From contig NZ_CP090207.1 of the NCBI RefSeq assembly GCF_021397715.1, positions 2,356,001 to 2,420,000 on the forward strand: a stretch of DNA of 64,000 nucleotides, in the 5' to 3' direction. A model generated the notes under the pieces. That model searched no databases and had not been told where the DNA came from. It saw only the letters and a list, made by a program, of their open reading frames with translations. Within the stretch, counting starts at the first letter, position 1; each line of letters starts with the position of its first letter. Shown here in pieces: positions 1-8,469 of the stretch. Origin of the DNA: Pantoea agglomerans. GTDB taxonomy: Bacteria > Pseudomonadota > Gammaproteobacteria > Enterobacterales > Enterobacteriaceae. The position numbers and the translations under genes were made by a program.

Positions 1-53
1 TGGGCGATCAGGCCCCTCTCTTGCAATTGTTGTATCAGGTTACTGCTGGTCAT
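1..53 (-). CDS. tyrS: Tyrosyl-tRNA synthetase, N-terminal fragment (runs off the window)
   Basis: Reading the minus strand from the CAT at 51-53 gives MTSSNLIQQLQERGLIA, which closely matches the start of E. coli TyrS (MASSNLIKQLQERGLVA). Only the first 17 residues are inside the window. TyrS charges tRNA-Tyr in the cytoplasm. The position just downstream of pdxH on the same strand is the E. coli arrangement, which supports the call despite the short length. Confidence 0.85.
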   Translation of the reverse strand, partial: MTSSNLIQQLQERGLIA

Positions 54-193
54 CACTGACTCCAAATTGATCAGACTGCACCTATGCTGGTACACAGCTT
101 TCCGCTGAGTTGCGGAATCGAAAAAAATAAGGGCTATAGCATAAAGCGCTGACGCCTTCTGTGCCAGCGCTGAAAGGCGGGAATGTTACCGAT

Positions 194-850
194 TCAGGGT
201 GCCAGTCGGTCGATTTTCCAGCCGTCGTGATCGCGCTGATAGAGGAAACGATCGTGCAGGCGATGTTCGCCGCCCTGCCAGAACTCCACCGTGTGAAATT
301 TCACCCGGTAGCCACCCCAGAAACTGGGCAGCGGGATCTCGCCCTGCTGGAACTTCTGTTTAAGCTCAAGGAACTTGCCTTCCAGAATGCCGCGCGCCGA
401 AATGCGGCTCGACTGCTTCGAGACCCAGGCACCAATCTGGCTGTCACGCGGACGGCTGTGGAAGTATTTCAGCACCTCCAGCGGCGACAGCTTTTCCACT
501 TCGCCCAGCACCAGCACCTGACGCTCCAGAAAGTGCCACGGAAAATGCAGCGAGATGCGCGGGTTGTGCGCCAGCTGCAGTGCCTTGCGGCTGCCCAGAT
601 TGGTATAAAACACCATGCCCTGCGCATCAAAATGCTTCAGCAGAACGATGCGTTGCCACGGCTGCCCTTCCTCATCCACCGTCGCCACGGTCATCGCCGT
701 GGGATCGGGCAGTTTCGCTTCGCAGGCCTGGCTCAGCCACTGTTCAAACAGCGCAATCGGATTGTCCGGCAGATCCTTGCGGCGCAACCCGCCGCGGGTA
801 TATTCACGCCGCAGGTGGGCGATGGTGTGTAGCGTTTCGCTGTCGCTCAT
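194..850 (-). CDS. pdxH: Pyridoxine/pyridoxamine 5'-phosphate oxidase
   Basis: This 218-residue protein has the same length as E. coli PdxH and matches it along its whole length, including LRREYT.GGLRR near the N-terminus, the FMN-binding stretch RIVLLKH and the C-terminal HDRFLYQR. The FMN enzyme oxidises pyridoxine 5'-phosphate or pyridoxamine 5'-phosphate to pyridoxal 5'-phosphate in the cytoplasm, the last step of vitamin B6 synthesis and salvage. It lies between mliC (25 bp upstream) and tyrS (downstream), all on the minus strand as in E. coli, so co-transcription is likely. Confidence 0.97.
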   Translation of the reverse strand: MSDSETLHTIAHLRREYTRGGLRRKDLPDNPIALFEQWLSQACEAKLPDPTAMTVATVDEEGQPWQRIVLLKHFDAQGMVFYTNLGSRKALQLAHNPRISLHFPWHFLERQVLVLGEVEKLSPLEVLKYFHSRPRDSQIGAWVSKQSSRISARGILEGKFLELKQKFQQGEIPLPSFWGGYRVKFHTVEFWQGGEHRLHDRFLYQRDHDGWKIDRLAP

Positions 851-875
851 AATGTTCGCCTATTCAGATAAACAG

Positions 876-1190
876 TCAGCTGGCGGGTTGCAGCTCACAA
901 TCATTGACGACAATTTTATCGTTACGTTCGATAAACGCGCCGTTTCCTTTGGACCAGAAGACGTAGTTGCCATCACTGTAGCGGGCGCCAGAGGCGGACA
1001 CCGTCTGTTTCAGCGTCAGCGGCTGACCATCCATAATAAAACTGACCTGCTGCTGCGCTTCATCAAGCGTGACGGTCAGCGGCAGCGTCCCACAGCGGTA
1101 GTGCAGCGTCTGGGGGGCCGGCGGTTGTTTATGCATCAGGCTACAGCCCGACAGCAGCAGCGCAGCGGCAACGGTTAATCCTTTCAACAT
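876..1190 (-). CDS. mliC: Membrane-bound C-type lysozyme inhibitor MliC
   Basis: The 104-residue product begins MLKGLTVAAALLLSGCSL, a lipoprotein signal with LSGC lipobox (Cys16). The mature part carries the MliC-type pattern YRCGTLPLTV...ARYSDGNYVFWSKGNGAFIE. Family members are periplasmic lipoproteins that block C-type lysozyme and so protect peptidoglycan from host lysozyme. An upstream in-frame extension is open but would put about 80 unrelated residues before the lipobox, so the ATG at 1190, preceded by AAGGAG, was chosen. It precedes pdxH as in E. coli. On its other side E. coli has anmK, whereas here about 35 kb of other genes intervene. Confidence 0.9.
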   Translation of the reverse strand: MLKGLTVAAALLLSGCSLMHKQPPAPQTLHYRCGTLPLTVTLDEAQQQVSFIMDGQPLTLKQTVSASGARYSDGNYVFWSKGNGAFIERNDKIVVNDCELQPAS

Positions 1191-1379
1191 AAGCGGGTCT
1201 CCTTCACGAGTGAAGCTGGCATTATAAGAAGGATTTGGCGTGAAGTAAGTGGGAATCCACGCCAATCTGGCCGACAGCTGACATTGAGGTGCTTTATTGC
1301 GGTTTATCAGCCGGTTGTCTGAATGCACGCGCGGCTTAATCAGGCTACGCTCTATAGATCTGAAGCGAGGGAGACAAAA

Positions 1380-1583
1380 ATGAAATTTGATAACGAAGAT
1401 GCGTTTAAACTGGCGGTGGCCTTTATGAACCACAAAGAGAATGCCACCATAGCCAGCAGCTACTTTAAAACCTTTATCGACACCTACCAGAAATTCGATC
1501 GCTGGCTGAGCGCCTCCGATCCGATCAATGCGATGAAAGCCGAGAAAGCGGCCGCCAAAGCCGGGGAAGACTCGCTGCTCTGA
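1380..1583 (+). CDS. Small conserved hypothetical protein, 67 aa
   Basis: Not recognised. The ATG at 1380 follows a purine-rich GCGAGGGAGAC that can serve as ribosome binding site. The product starts MKFDNEDAFKLAVAFMNHK, is charged and probably helical, has no signal peptide or membrane segment, and ends in an Ala/Lys-rich tail (AEKAAAKAGEDSLL). It runs opposite to mliC, with about 190 bp of shared upstream region. Codon use looks like that of its neighbours. An upstream extension to 1323 is open but lacks a ribosome site. No function is proposed. Confidence 0.6.
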   Translation: MKFDNEDAFKLAVAFMNHKENATIASSYFKTFIDTYQKFDRWLSASDPINAMKAEKAAAKAGEDSLL

Positions 1584-1664
1584 TGGCTCTGCCTGCTGAA
1601 CCGTCTGACCGATCGGTACGGTTCATCGCCACGCGTGATCCTCACGCTCCGGCCCGGTAGCGCA

Positions 1665-2345
1665 TCAGGCTACCGGGTCATCAATTTCCGCAATCAGACT
1701 GGCATCCTGATGATGAATATTGCCCACCGCCTGGCTTACCGGATGCCAGGCAAATTCCTGTTCCGGCAGCGCCGCCTGCTGCGCAATCTCAACCGCCCGC
1801 TCTGGCGTGGTCTGCGGGCTTAACCACTCCGCCACGGCACTGGCAGCCAGCACCAGCGGCCGCCGATCGTGAATATCCACCATTCCTTTATCGCTGGCGG
1901 CGGTGACAATCACAAACCCCTCTTTGCCATGCTCACGGTCATAAGGCGCTTTACCGATGGCGGCAAAGAACAGCGGCTGCTTCTGGCGATGATAAATAAA
2001 CCACGGCTGCTTTTGCCTGCCGTGCTTTTGCCACTCATACCAGCCATCTGCCGGCACCACGGCCCGACCGTGCGCCCACAAGGGTTTAAACATACGCCCC
2101 TGCGCGGCGGTTTCGCTGCGCGCATTGATCAGCGGCGCCTTATGCCACCAGTCGGGACCGTATCCCCACAGCACCGGGTCTAGTTGCAGTTGGTCGTCAC
2201 GCTGATTCAGCACCAGCACCCGGGTGCCGGGCGCAACGTTGTAGCGTCCGATCGGCTGCGGATCGTAAATAATCTCATCTTCCGGAATCGCCAGCGCATC
2301 GAAATAGTCATTCCGGCTGCTGTACTGCGCAAATCGTCCACACAT
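1665..2345 (-). CDS. yedK: SRAP-domain protein (YedK/HMCES family)
   Basis: The 226-residue protein begins MCGRFAQYSS, so Cys2 becomes the N-terminal residue after Met removal. That cysteine forms the thiazolidine link to abasic sites in the SRAP family. Other family signatures are visible: NARSETA, the ADGWYEWQK motif and VDIHDRRPLVL with the conserved His. YedK-type proteins shield abasic sites in single-stranded DNA by covalent attachment. A longer open frame exists upstream, but only the start at 2345 exposes Cys2. The gene stands alone; its role in DNA damage tolerance fits the umuDC and uvsE genes nearby. Confidence 0.9.
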   Translation of the reverse strand: MCGRFAQYSSRNDYFDALAIPEDEIIYDPQPIGRYNVAPGTRVLVLNQRDDQLQLDPVLWGYGPDWWHKAPLINARSETAAQGRMFKPLWAHGRAVVPADGWYEWQKHGRQKQPWFIYHRQKQPLFFAAIGKAPYDREHGKEGFVIVTAASDKGMVDIHDRRPLVLAASAVAEWLSPQTTPERAVEIAQQAALPEQEFAWHPVSQAVGNIHHQDASLIAEIDDPVA

Positions 2346-2650
2346 AATCACCTCCCTCATCAAGCATAGCTGACGCTGGCGGCACAACGAGGGCAACGGC
2401 AGCACTATTATTTCACTGGTCAAACCTCTGGCCTGCGGATTATTTGCGTAAGATTTAACCGAGTGAAGAAATATTCTGAGCGGCACGTTTCGTTGGCAAT
2501 AAATGCTATATCCTGGCGGCAGCAGCGCGATTATTCCCTGTTACGCCGGTTTCTGATTAAAAATCGCGCAACGAAGCGCGGCAGGGCCAGCAAAAATGAT
2601 AAAGGCGTCTATGCTGTATACGTCTGGATTCACTTCAAGGAGAAGAAAAA

Positions 2651-2884
2651 ATGAAAATGAAATCTCTGTCAGCGGTCGCGTTGCTGGCACTTTGTTTAGG
2701 TACGCTGGCAGGTTGCGCGTCTAACCAATCGATTAAGACTACTGATGGCCGCACTATTGTCACTGATGGTAAGCCACAAATTGATGATGATACCGGTCTG
2801 GTGTCCTATCGCGATGCTCAGACAGGCAAAACTGAGCAAATCAATCGCAATGAAATTAGTAACATGAGTGAACTCGACAACTAA
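2651..2884 (+). CDS. YgdI/YgdR-family lipoprotein, copy 1
   Basis: The 77-residue product has a lipoprotein signal ending LAGC (lipid-modified Cys22) and the compact DUF903 / YgdI-YgdR domain pattern TTDGRTIVTDGKP...TGLVSYRDAQTG. E. coli YgdI and YgdR are small lipoproteins of unknown function with an SH3-like fold. AAGGAG at 2637-2642 supports the ATG at 2651. It is followed 14 bp later by a second gene of the same family, so the pair is probably one transcript ending at the terminator at 3147-3176. Confidence 0.85.
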   Translation: MKMKSLSAVALLALCLGTLAGCASNQSIKTTDGRTIVTDGKPQIDDDTGLVSYRDAQTGKTEQINRNEISNMSELDN

Positions 2885-2898
2885 TAAAGGTGAATACG

Positions 2899-3129
2899 AT
2901 GAAAAAAGCGCTGATTTTACCTCTTGCTGCATTGATCGGTATGACCGTATTAACCGGTTGCACCCGTACCAGTTACGCTATTCACACCAATGACGGCCGT
3001 ACCATTATTAGTGACGGTAAACCGTCTGAATCAGATGCCGGTCTGCTGGCGTATAAAGATGCCAATGGCGTGAAGCAACAGATTAATAAAGCTGACGTCA
3101 AAGCCGTATCTGAAGTGCCAAATAAATAA
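2899..3129 (+). CDS. YgdI/YgdR-family lipoprotein, copy 2
   Basis: The 76-residue product starts MKKALILPLAALIGMTVLTGC, with lipid-attachment Cys21, and repeats the family core HTNDGRTIISDGKPSESDAGLLAYKDANG. It is clearly related to the preceding gene but quite diverged outside the core, so this is an old rather than recent duplication. The ATG at 2899 has AAAGG at 2886-2890; the in-frame GTG at 2890 lies inside that site and is unlikely to be used. Function is unknown. Confidence 0.85.
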   Translation: MKKALILPLAALIGMTVLTGCTRTSYAIHTNDGRTIISDGKPSESDAGLLAYKDANGVKQQINKADVKAVSEVPNK

Positions 3130-3146
3130 TTATTGGCCATCCCGTT

Positions 3147-3176
3147 ATAAAGCCGCCGCTGTGCGGCTTTATTTTT
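3147..3176 (+). terminator. Rho-independent terminator after the lipoprotein pair
   Basis: A perfect 10-bp stem, ATAAAGCCGC (3147-3156) with GCGGCTTTAT (3163-3172), has a 6-nt loop and runs into TTTT. It closes the two-lipoprotein transcript 17 bp after its last stop codon. Confidence 0.85.
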
Positions 3177-3179
3177 GCC

Positions 3180-3533
3180 TGTTGGCTGCCGAAATAACCC
3201 CGCCGCTGAGGATATGCCTCGTCTGCGCGGCTGTCTCACCCTTTCTCACCCGGGCATTCAGCTGAAATAACGTCCGCTGGTTGCCCCTTCGCTTATCTGA
3301 ATTTCAGGCACATCCGCAATTTTTTACCACTCTCATTCATTCCCCCGGTGCGATAAAAAAAGCAGCGACGTTTCTTTCAGAACAATATCAGCCATTTAAA
3401 GCGATTAAAAAAAGTTCATTTTATTTCCTGATGGTTTTAATAGTCTCTGCCCTGGGTTAGTAACCTTTCGTTCAGGCTGTTTTTTACTAGAATAATTATT
3501 GTGTTATTTACGTTTTCACTCAGGAGGTTACCC
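3180..3533. other. Intergenic stretch, about 350 bp
   Basis: No open frame with a ribosome site, and no RNA gene, was seen. The second half (from about 3350) is clearly AT-rich and presumably carries the promoter of the gene starting at 3534, but no convincing -35/-10 pair could be chosen. Confidence 0.4.
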
Positions 3534-3806
3534 ATGGTATTTCACGATAAATCAACCGGACATATGATTCTTGGTGAAGCAGCCATTAACCTGGCCTTTC
3601 AACAACAGGATATTACGCTGGTATCGCTGATCCGACAGTTGGGTGAGATGGCTGAAAATGAGAGTAACGACGATCGCGTGGCGCAGATTGCTGATGCGCG
3701 CAACTGGCTGAAAAGTTTTATCAATGCCTCTACCCGCGATCGCGCCGAGCTGAACTGGCTGGTGGTGACCGGACAGGAACCGGTAGAACTTAAAAACACC
3801 CGTTAA
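3534..3806 (+). CDS. Small hypothetical protein, 90 aa
   Basis: The ATG at 3534 has a strong AGGAGG (3523-3528). The product is a soluble, probably helical 90-residue protein with no signal peptide. Residues 12-50 (ILGEAAINLAF...VSLIRQL) recall the helical core of the YmgB/AriR biofilm regulators, where LG.A..NL...SLI..L occurs, but the match is too faint to assign. The C-terminal half (DARNWLKSFI...ELNWLVVTG) is not recognised. Note that an AriR-like gene is present at 9005-9262. Confidence 0.7.
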   Translation: MVFHDKSTGHMILGEAAINLAFQQQDITLVSLIRQLGEMAENESNDDRVAQIADARNWLKSFINASTRDRAELNWLVVTGQEPVELKNTR

Positions 3807-4009
3807 CCTTTTCTCTGGCTGCCGTTCAGCCGAGGGCACCTCATCCGGTGCCCGCCTCGCCCCACCTTATCGCCCTCTGACATCTTTATGCCGTCCTACA
3901 GCCAGAAAAGTGCCTCTCCGGCCGCTGATTCGCTGTGCTCAGGGCACCCTGTGCCGCAGCATCAGGTGTTGCACCGGGCACGGCGGTCAGGGTCATCGTG
4001 GCTGGCCTG

Positions 4010-4150
4010 CTACTCAGCGACTGGTTCGCCGTTTTCGGTGACGCTCTGGTGCAACGGATGTTTCGCCGCATCGGTTTCGAATCCGCCACGGGCAGCAATA
4101 ACGGAACAACCAATGGCTGCCACAAGCGTCAGTAAGATAGAGGTTTTCAC
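4010..4150 (-). CDS. Possible small exported peptide, GTG start
   Basis: A 46-codon frame starts with GTG at 4150: MKTSILLTLVAAIGCSVIAARGG then a polar tail ending NGEPVAE. The N-terminal Lys followed by about 18 hydrophobic residues looks like a signal peptide, possibly with Cys15 as lipid site though the box IGC is poor. AAGG lies about 9 nt before the GTG. The peptide resembles no family I know. The hydrophobic pattern is the main argument that it is real. Confidence 0.35.
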   Translation of the reverse strand: MKTSILLTLVAAIGCSVIAARGGFETDAAKHPLHQSVTENGEPVAE

Positions 4151-4257
4151 AAAACAGGCCTTAATATTTTACGCAGGATAATGGAGCAGGAAGCCTGGCA
4201 CACTACGGGGTAATCGGAAAGGCCGGAACGCGATTTCTCTGGCCGGAAACGGCCGGG

Positions 4258-4461
4258 CTAGTGAAGTTTACGCGCCAGAATACGAATCGCTTTCCTGCAG
4301 GATAAGCGTGTATTCCGGTCGGGAGAGCGAACACGCAGGCTGTGCAGCGCGTTGATAATTTCATGCACACTCAGCGGCTCATCTGGCCTGATAAGGCGTG
4401 AGACCACTTTTCCTATCAGAGCACGGATCTCATCATTGATGGTTAGGTCGTCGTCTGTCAC
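4258..4461 (-). CDS. Small hypothetical protein, FumD-like (DUF2767) candidate
   Basis: The 67-residue product (MTDDDLTINDEIRALIGKVV...KAIRILARKLH) is hydrophilic and helical. The layout, an acidic N-terminus, LIGKVV, a middle helix with INAL and a basic C-terminal helix, resembles the 69-residue FumD/YdhZ family of E. coli, whose gene lies near pykF. The similarity is at the level of pattern, so the family assignment is tentative. GGGAGTAAGCAGTG before the ATG offers a ribosome site. The neighbouring genes give no functional clue. Confidence 0.55.
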   Translation of the reverse strand: MTDDDLTINDEIRALIGKVVSRLIRPDEPLSVHEIINALHSLRVRSPDRNTRLSCRKAIRILARKLH

Positions 4462-4633
4462 TGCTTACTCCCTGACGTCTGGCTGGCGGCAATGGTCACG
4501 CCAGTGATTAAGCGGGTGAGTCCCCTCGCTTTCTCTTTTTCTTTTTTGCTCTTTTTGCTTTTTTTTGCCGTGCATTACTGACGCCCGTTTAACGGCCACT
4601 TTAGGAAGCGATTACCTCCTAATTGGGGAAATT

Positions 4634-5251
4634 TTAACCCAATACTTTCAGTGCCAGGGCGAGAGTCTGTTGTTCATTGGCCACATCCCTGACTTTGCCC
4701 GCGACCCGCAACCCGTAGGCGAGGCAGATAATCAGCCCGGCGGCGGCCTCAACATCCAGCGTGGCGGAGATGGAGCCATCCTGCTGCCCCTGCTCCAGCA
4801 GCGAGACCAGTAAGCCCTGATTGCGCGACACCACCTGACCGATGCGTTGCGCCAGTGCGTCATCCAGCGTCTGTAATTCAATCGCGCTGGCAACCACCAG
4901 ACAGCCGCGACGTCCCTCTACTGCGCGCGCTGAGTCCAGATAGAACTGCAACAGTTCAGCGATCTTCGCCCGCCCGCTGTCAAGCGGCTGCAGCCGACGC
5001 CGTAGCTCGGCGTTACGCAACAGCAGATAACGTTCAAATACCTGCAGAAACAGGGAGCGCTTATCTTTAAACGCCTTATAAATACTGCCTGCCGAGAGGT
5101 TCATCGCCGCACCCAGATCGTTCAGCGATGCTGCGTGATACCCCTTTTGCCGAAAAACAATCATGGCCTGATCCAGAGCCTGTTCAATATTGAACTCTCT
5201 GGGACGGCCCCGCTCTTTGTTTTTGTGCTCTGTGGCTATCGTGATCATCAT
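4634..5251 (-). CDS. TetR/AcrR-family transcriptional regulator
   Basis: The protein, about 205 residues, has an N-terminal TetR helix-turn-helix: RGRPREFNIEQALDQAM...GYHAASLNDLGAAMNLSAGSIYKAFKDKRSLF. The sequence GSIYKAFKDK is the typical recognition helix region. The rest forms the ligand-binding and dimer domain, with GCLVVASAIEL in the middle, a pattern common in regulators related to NemR/AcrR. Starts at 5251 or 5248 (two adjacent ATG) are equally good, and the open frame continues to 5287. No divergently transcribed target gene is adjacent, so the regulated gene is unknown. Confidence 0.85.
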   Translation of the reverse strand: MMITIATEHKNKERGRPREFNIEQALDQAMIVFRQKGYHAASLNDLGAAMNLSAGSIYKAFKDKRSLFLQVFERYLLLRNAELRRRLQPLDSGRAKIAELLQFYLDSARAVEGRRGCLVVASAIELQTLDDALAQRIGQVVSRNQGLLVSLLEQGQQDGSISATLDVEAAAGLIICLAYGLRVAGKVRDVANEQQTLALALKVLG

Positions 5252-5455
5252 TACCGGCCAGGGGAAAATGCGCTCCCGTAAAATCAACGGGGGATTGTAT
5301 CTCAGGCACTGATAATAAGTATACCGCGCTGATTATTTTCACCGGCCGCGCGGACGGATGATCCATCAATTAATCACCTCAATGGTTAACATCGCTACTC
5401 AATTTATCACTTTCAGTCCGGCACTATTTTCTCAGGCAGCGAAAAAATCTGCCGG

Positions 5456-5734
5456 TTATTTATCCGGGAAAAGTGTGGCCTCAGCCTGACGATCGGCCTT
5501 TTGCTGCCTGCGCCGCTCACTATTTATTTTGGTCAGCCACAGCATAAATTGTTTATTCAGCAGGCTGGCATGGTTCTCATTATCTGCAAAACAGATAAAC
5601 AGCTGAGATTTTATATTATTGTTCTCATCGACCGCATAAATTTCATATTCATCATCGCGACGGGTTTTGACTATCGCCGTGAAATGTATTGCAGGCCAAA
5701 GATTAATTCTGGCTTCAAATTGTCTAAAGTTCAT
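5456..5734 (-). CDS. Hypothetical protein, 92 aa
   Basis: Not recognised. The product is soluble: MNFRQFEARINLWPAIHFTAIVKTRRD... with an alternating hydrophobic pattern in the first half that suggests a small beta domain (HFTAIVKTR..EYEIYAVD...IKSQLFICF) and a helical, Lys/Arg-rich C-terminus. The sequence is AT-richer than its neighbours, a possible sign of separate origin. AGG lies 11 nt before the ATG at 5734; a GTG directly before it is an alternative start. It lies about 150 bp beyond the end of umuC on the same strand. Confidence 0.6.
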   Translation of the reverse strand: MNFRQFEARINLWPAIHFTAIVKTRRDDEYEIYAVDENNNIKSQLFICFADNENHASLLNKQFMLWLTKINSERRRQQKADRQAEATLFPDK

Positions 5735-5763
5735 CACATTTACCTAAATATTTTATCAATACA

Positions 5764-5788
5764 CCCGATCAGTCAACAACTGGTCGGG
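5764..5788 (-). terminator. Inverted repeat downstream of umuC, possible weak terminator
   Basis: CCCGATCAGT (5764-5773) and ACTGGTCGGG (5779-5788) form a 10-position stem with one mismatch around a 5-nt loop, about 90 bp past the umuC stop. No T-run follows on either strand, so termination is uncertain. Confidence 0.3.
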
Positions 5789-5880
5789 CCAGGTAAAGGA
5801 TAGCGCTGCAATAATTTCGCTGCGTGATAAAAAAAGCTTTTCAGCGGCTAGGGGGCGACTAAACGTTCGGGTACGGCGAT

Positions 5881-7149
5881 TCACTTCACCACGGCTATCG
5901 GTAAATCGCTCAGTCGGGTGGTGTAGGCCGGTGACAGCATCTCTCGCTTCATCGCCCACTCTTTATGGATGCCCTGACCGGCAAACCAGAGCTTACCTCT
6001 GCCGCTCTGGTTGATGCTATCAACCAGCTGCATCAATACCTCGCTGTCAGGCCGCGGCGCAACCTCATCAAACAGGTTAAGCTGCGCCACGCCCTGACTG
6101 AAGAAGTCTCCCAGCAGGATACCGGCTTTCATGTAGCGGTGCCCCTCTATCCAGATATTATCCAGGCACGTCATCGCCACGCGAATAATGTCACGCGTAT
6201 CATGGGTGGGCGTCAGCAGCTGGCCGGTGGACTGATTGCCGTAAAAGGTTTCACCGGCCGCGTGCGGGCTGGTACGAACAAACACGCCGACCTGTCGGCA
6301 ATACTGTTTCTCCTGACGCAGTTTTTCTGCGGCCCGTTCCGCATAGGCGCAGATCGCCTGGCGCATCTGCTGGTAGTCTGAGATACGGCTGCCAAACGAT
6401 CGCGAGCACATGATTTGCTGTTTAACCGGGACAAACTCTTCCATCTCCAGGCAGGGCTCACCGCGCAGTTCCCTGACCGTGCGCTCCAGCACCACATTAA
6501 AATGTTTACGGATGGTCCAGGTGCTCTGGGCAGCTAAATCCCGCGCCGTCTCGATCCCCATCGCCTTCAGCCGTTTAGCGATACGTCCCCCCACGCCCCA
6601 GACATCCGTCACATCCGTCAGCGCCAGCAGTTTTTCCTGCCGCTCGCGGTTTGACAGGTCGACAATGCCGCCGGTTTTGCTCCATTTCTTGGCGGCAAAA
6701 TTGGCCAGCTTAGCCAGCGTTTTGGTCGGCGCAATGCCGACGCCGACGGTCAGATGAGTCTCTTTCAGCACCCGCTGCCGGACCTGATGAGCAAAGGTCT
6801 CCAGCGCCATGCAGTTGCGTACGCCGGTCAGATCCATAAACGCTTCGTCGATCGAGTAAATCTCAACCGAAGGCGCCATCTCTTCCAGTATGGTCATCAC
6901 CCGATGGCTCATATCGGCGTAGAGCGCATAGTTTGAGCTGAAGACCTGCACCGCATGGCGCGTCAGTTCCTCACGCATTTTAAAATAGGGCGCGCCCATT
7001 TTGATGCCCACTCTTTTCGCCTCGGCGCTGCGCGCAATAACACAACCGTCGTTATTCGACAGTACGACTACCGGCTTGCCGCGCAGATCGGGCCTGAACA
7101 CCGTCTCGCACGAGGCATAAAAACTGTTCACGTCGACCAGCGCGAACAT
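5881..7149 (-). CDS. umuC: DNA polymerase V catalytic subunit UmuC
   Basis: The 422-residue length equals E. coli UmuC. Y-family motifs are clear: MFALVDVNSFYASCE at the N-terminus with the first catalytic Asp, the SIDEAFMDLTGV active-site block near residue 100, then thumb and little-finger domains. With processed UmuD it forms Pol V, the error-prone translesion polymerase of the SOS response. It starts 2 bp after the umuD stop, so the two form one operon controlled by the LexA box at 7595-7610. Confidence 0.95.
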   Translation of the reverse strand: MFALVDVNSFYASCETVFRPDLRGKPVVVLSNNDGCVIARSAEAKRVGIKMGAPYFKMREELTRHAVQVFSSNYALYADMSHRVMTILEEMAPSVEIYSIDEAFMDLTGVRNCMALETFAHQVRQRVLKETHLTVGVGIAPTKTLAKLANFAAKKWSKTGGIVDLSNRERQEKLLALTDVTDVWGVGGRIAKRLKAMGIETARDLAAQSTWTIRKHFNVVLERTVRELRGEPCLEMEEFVPVKQQIMCSRSFGSRISDYQQMRQAICAYAERAAEKLRQEKQYCRQVGVFVRTSPHAAGETFYGNQSTGQLLTPTHDTRDIIRVAMTCLDNIWIEGHRYMKAGILLGDFFSQGVAQLNLFDEVAPRPDSEVLMQLVDSINQSGRGKLWFAGQGIHKEWAMKREMLSPAYTTRLSDLPIAVVK

Positions 7150-7151
7150 AA

Positions 7152-7571
7152 TTAATGGGTCGATTTAATAACAAACGTCACGACGCCAAACACCTCAAGC
7201 GCCTCTTCGGTTTTGATGGCGATCGGCTTAAATTGGGTATTCATGGGCATCAGTTGCAGGCAGGGATGAAGCTGGAGGCGTTTAACCGTGAATTCACCGT
7301 CGACGGCGGCAACCACTATATCGCCATGCGCGGCGGTAAGTGAACTGTCAACCACCAGCATGTCGCCGTCGTTAATCCCTGCGTCAATCATCGATTCGCC
7401 GCTGACCCGGACAAAATAGGTAGCGCTTGGCCGCTGAACCATCAGTGCGTTCAAATCAATTCTTTGTTCGACATAATCCTGCGCCGGTGAAGGGAAGCCG
7501 CAGGGAACGCGTTCGATATATAACGGTAATGGCATGACGGCGCGGAGGTCCGCAGGTTTGATGAATTCCAC
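7152..7571 (-). CDS. umuD: DNA polymerase V subunit UmuD (LexA-like self-cleaving protein)
   Basis: The 139-residue protein keeps E. coli numbering: cleavage site Cys24-Gly25, nucleophile Ser60 in VSGESM and general base Lys97. RecA-stimulated self-cleavage gives UmuD', which joins UmuC as Pol V. The start is GTG at 7571, supported by AAGGAGT about 6 nt upstream. A perfect LexA operator lies 24 bp upstream. Confidence 0.95.
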   Translation of the reverse strand: MEFIKPADLRAVMPLPLYIERVPCGFPSPAQDYVEQRIDLNALMVQRPSATYFVRVSGESMIDAGINDGDMLVVDSSLTAAHGDIVVAAVDGEFTVKRLQLHPCLQLMPMNTQFKPIAIKTEEALEVFGVVTFVIKSTH

Positions 7572-7594
7572 AATTTCACTCCTTTTCCAGATAA

Positions 7595-7610
7595 CTGTAT
7601 ATAAACACAG
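7595..7610 (-). promoter_or_regulatory. LexA operator (SOS box) of umuDC
   Basis: CTGTATATAAACACAG matches the consensus CTGT-N8-ACAG exactly, with an AT-rich centre. It lies 24 bp before the umuD start codon, the expected place for repression by LexA. Confidence 0.93.
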
Positions 7611-7893
7611 TAATATCGAATCCCCCTTTTAATCAAGCGTAACGGAAAAGGTTTAAGCGAAGGGGTTGAAGACAATGCACTTTTTTTTGTGGCTTTTTTT
7701 CACCCTGACGTCATATTCAGCAGAAAGTGGTCACTATCGCCGCATGACCTGAGCGGCGTGAGTTTTACATTAATCGTCGTGGCTAATGAATGATGCTGAC
7801 TTAAGGAAAATCTGACAACGTTTCTCTGCTGCCACCGTTGTTTGAATATCCGGCGTGGCATGGTTATTCTGCGGTTTTAATCATGGAGGTGTT

Positions 7894-8145
7894 ATGTCAG
7901 ACGACAATCGCATCACGCATCTTGAAAACGAAGTCCGTCAGTTGAAAGTTGAGACCACCGTATTAAAAGCGATCCTGGGTCAGCAGATCGCACTCAATAA
8001 TCTCAATTACAAGGGTAAATTTGATGATGTGCTGGCGGCGCTGGCGAAAGAATATGCCGATCGTGGGCTGGATGAAGGGGATAATCGGGCGATCCATGAC
8101 ACCCTGCGTCAGTACATTAAATATGAGCCACCATCCATAGAATAA
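7894..8145 (+). CDS. Small coiled-coil hypothetical protein, 83 aa
   Basis: The ATG at 7894 is preceded by GGAGG (7885-7889). The product starts MSDDNRITHLENEVRQLKVETTVLKAILGQQ, where hydrophobic residues at heptad spacing suggest a short coiled coil. The rest is acidic and soluble, ending in YIKYEPPSIE. It resembles the general type of small cytoplasmic enterobacterial proteins, but I do not recognise the family. A hairpin at 8150-8179 follows directly. Confidence 0.75.
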   Translation: MSDDNRITHLENEVRQLKVETTVLKAILGQQIALNNLNYKGKFDDVLAALAKEYADRGLDEGDNRAIHDTLRQYIKYEPPSIE

Positions 8146-8149
8146 GCCA

Positions 8150-8179
8150 ATACCCGGCAGCGATGACGTTGCCGGGTAT
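8150..8179 (+). terminator. Hairpin after the coiled-coil protein gene
   Basis: ATACCCGGCA (8150-8159) pairs perfectly with TGCCGGGTAT (8170-8179). There is no T-run after it, so it may be an inefficient terminator or a 3'-end stabilising structure. It also lies between convergent genes. Confidence 0.5.
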
Positions 8180-8238
8180 CCCCTGCTTTCCAACGCGCCA
8201 GCCGCCGGGCATAAGGTGACAGCACGTTAACGGCAGGC

Positions 8239-8463
8239 TTATACCTCGCTATCGCTCTCCAGGGCATCCTGAATCGCATCGGCCAGATTAGCGATTTCAT
8301 TGGCGACCGCCTGCAGATCCCACGCCGTTTTTGAACCAGTCGCCGAGGTTGATGCGCTGACCGACTCTTTTGCTACTGCCAGCGCAGCCGCCACTGCCAC
8401 CGTGCGCTTATGTTGTTCTTGTGTGATGCCCGCAGGCGGAAGTGCAAAGTAGTCATTAACCAT
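8239..8463 (-). CDS. Small Ala/Ser-rich hypothetical protein, 74 aa
   Basis: The start at 8463 has AAGGAG 6 nt upstream; an ATG two codons earlier lies too close to that site. The product begins MVNDYFALPPAGITQEQHKR and continues as an Ala/Ser-rich, probably helical chain (VAVAAALAVAKESVSAS...WDLQAVANEIANLADAIQDAL) with an acidic end. No signal peptide and no known domain are seen. The amphipathic Ala-rich helices could mediate self-association, but that is speculation. Confidence 0.6.
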   Translation of the reverse strand: MVNDYFALPPAGITQEQHKRTVAVAAALAVAKESVSASTSATGSKTAWDLQAVANEIANLADAIQDALESDSEV

Positions 8464-8469
8464 GATCAT

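Noticed and set aside
5280..5400. Operator for the TetR regulator at 4634-5251
   Set aside because: AT-rich partial repeats (AATAA...TTATT) are present, but symmetry is too poor to call.
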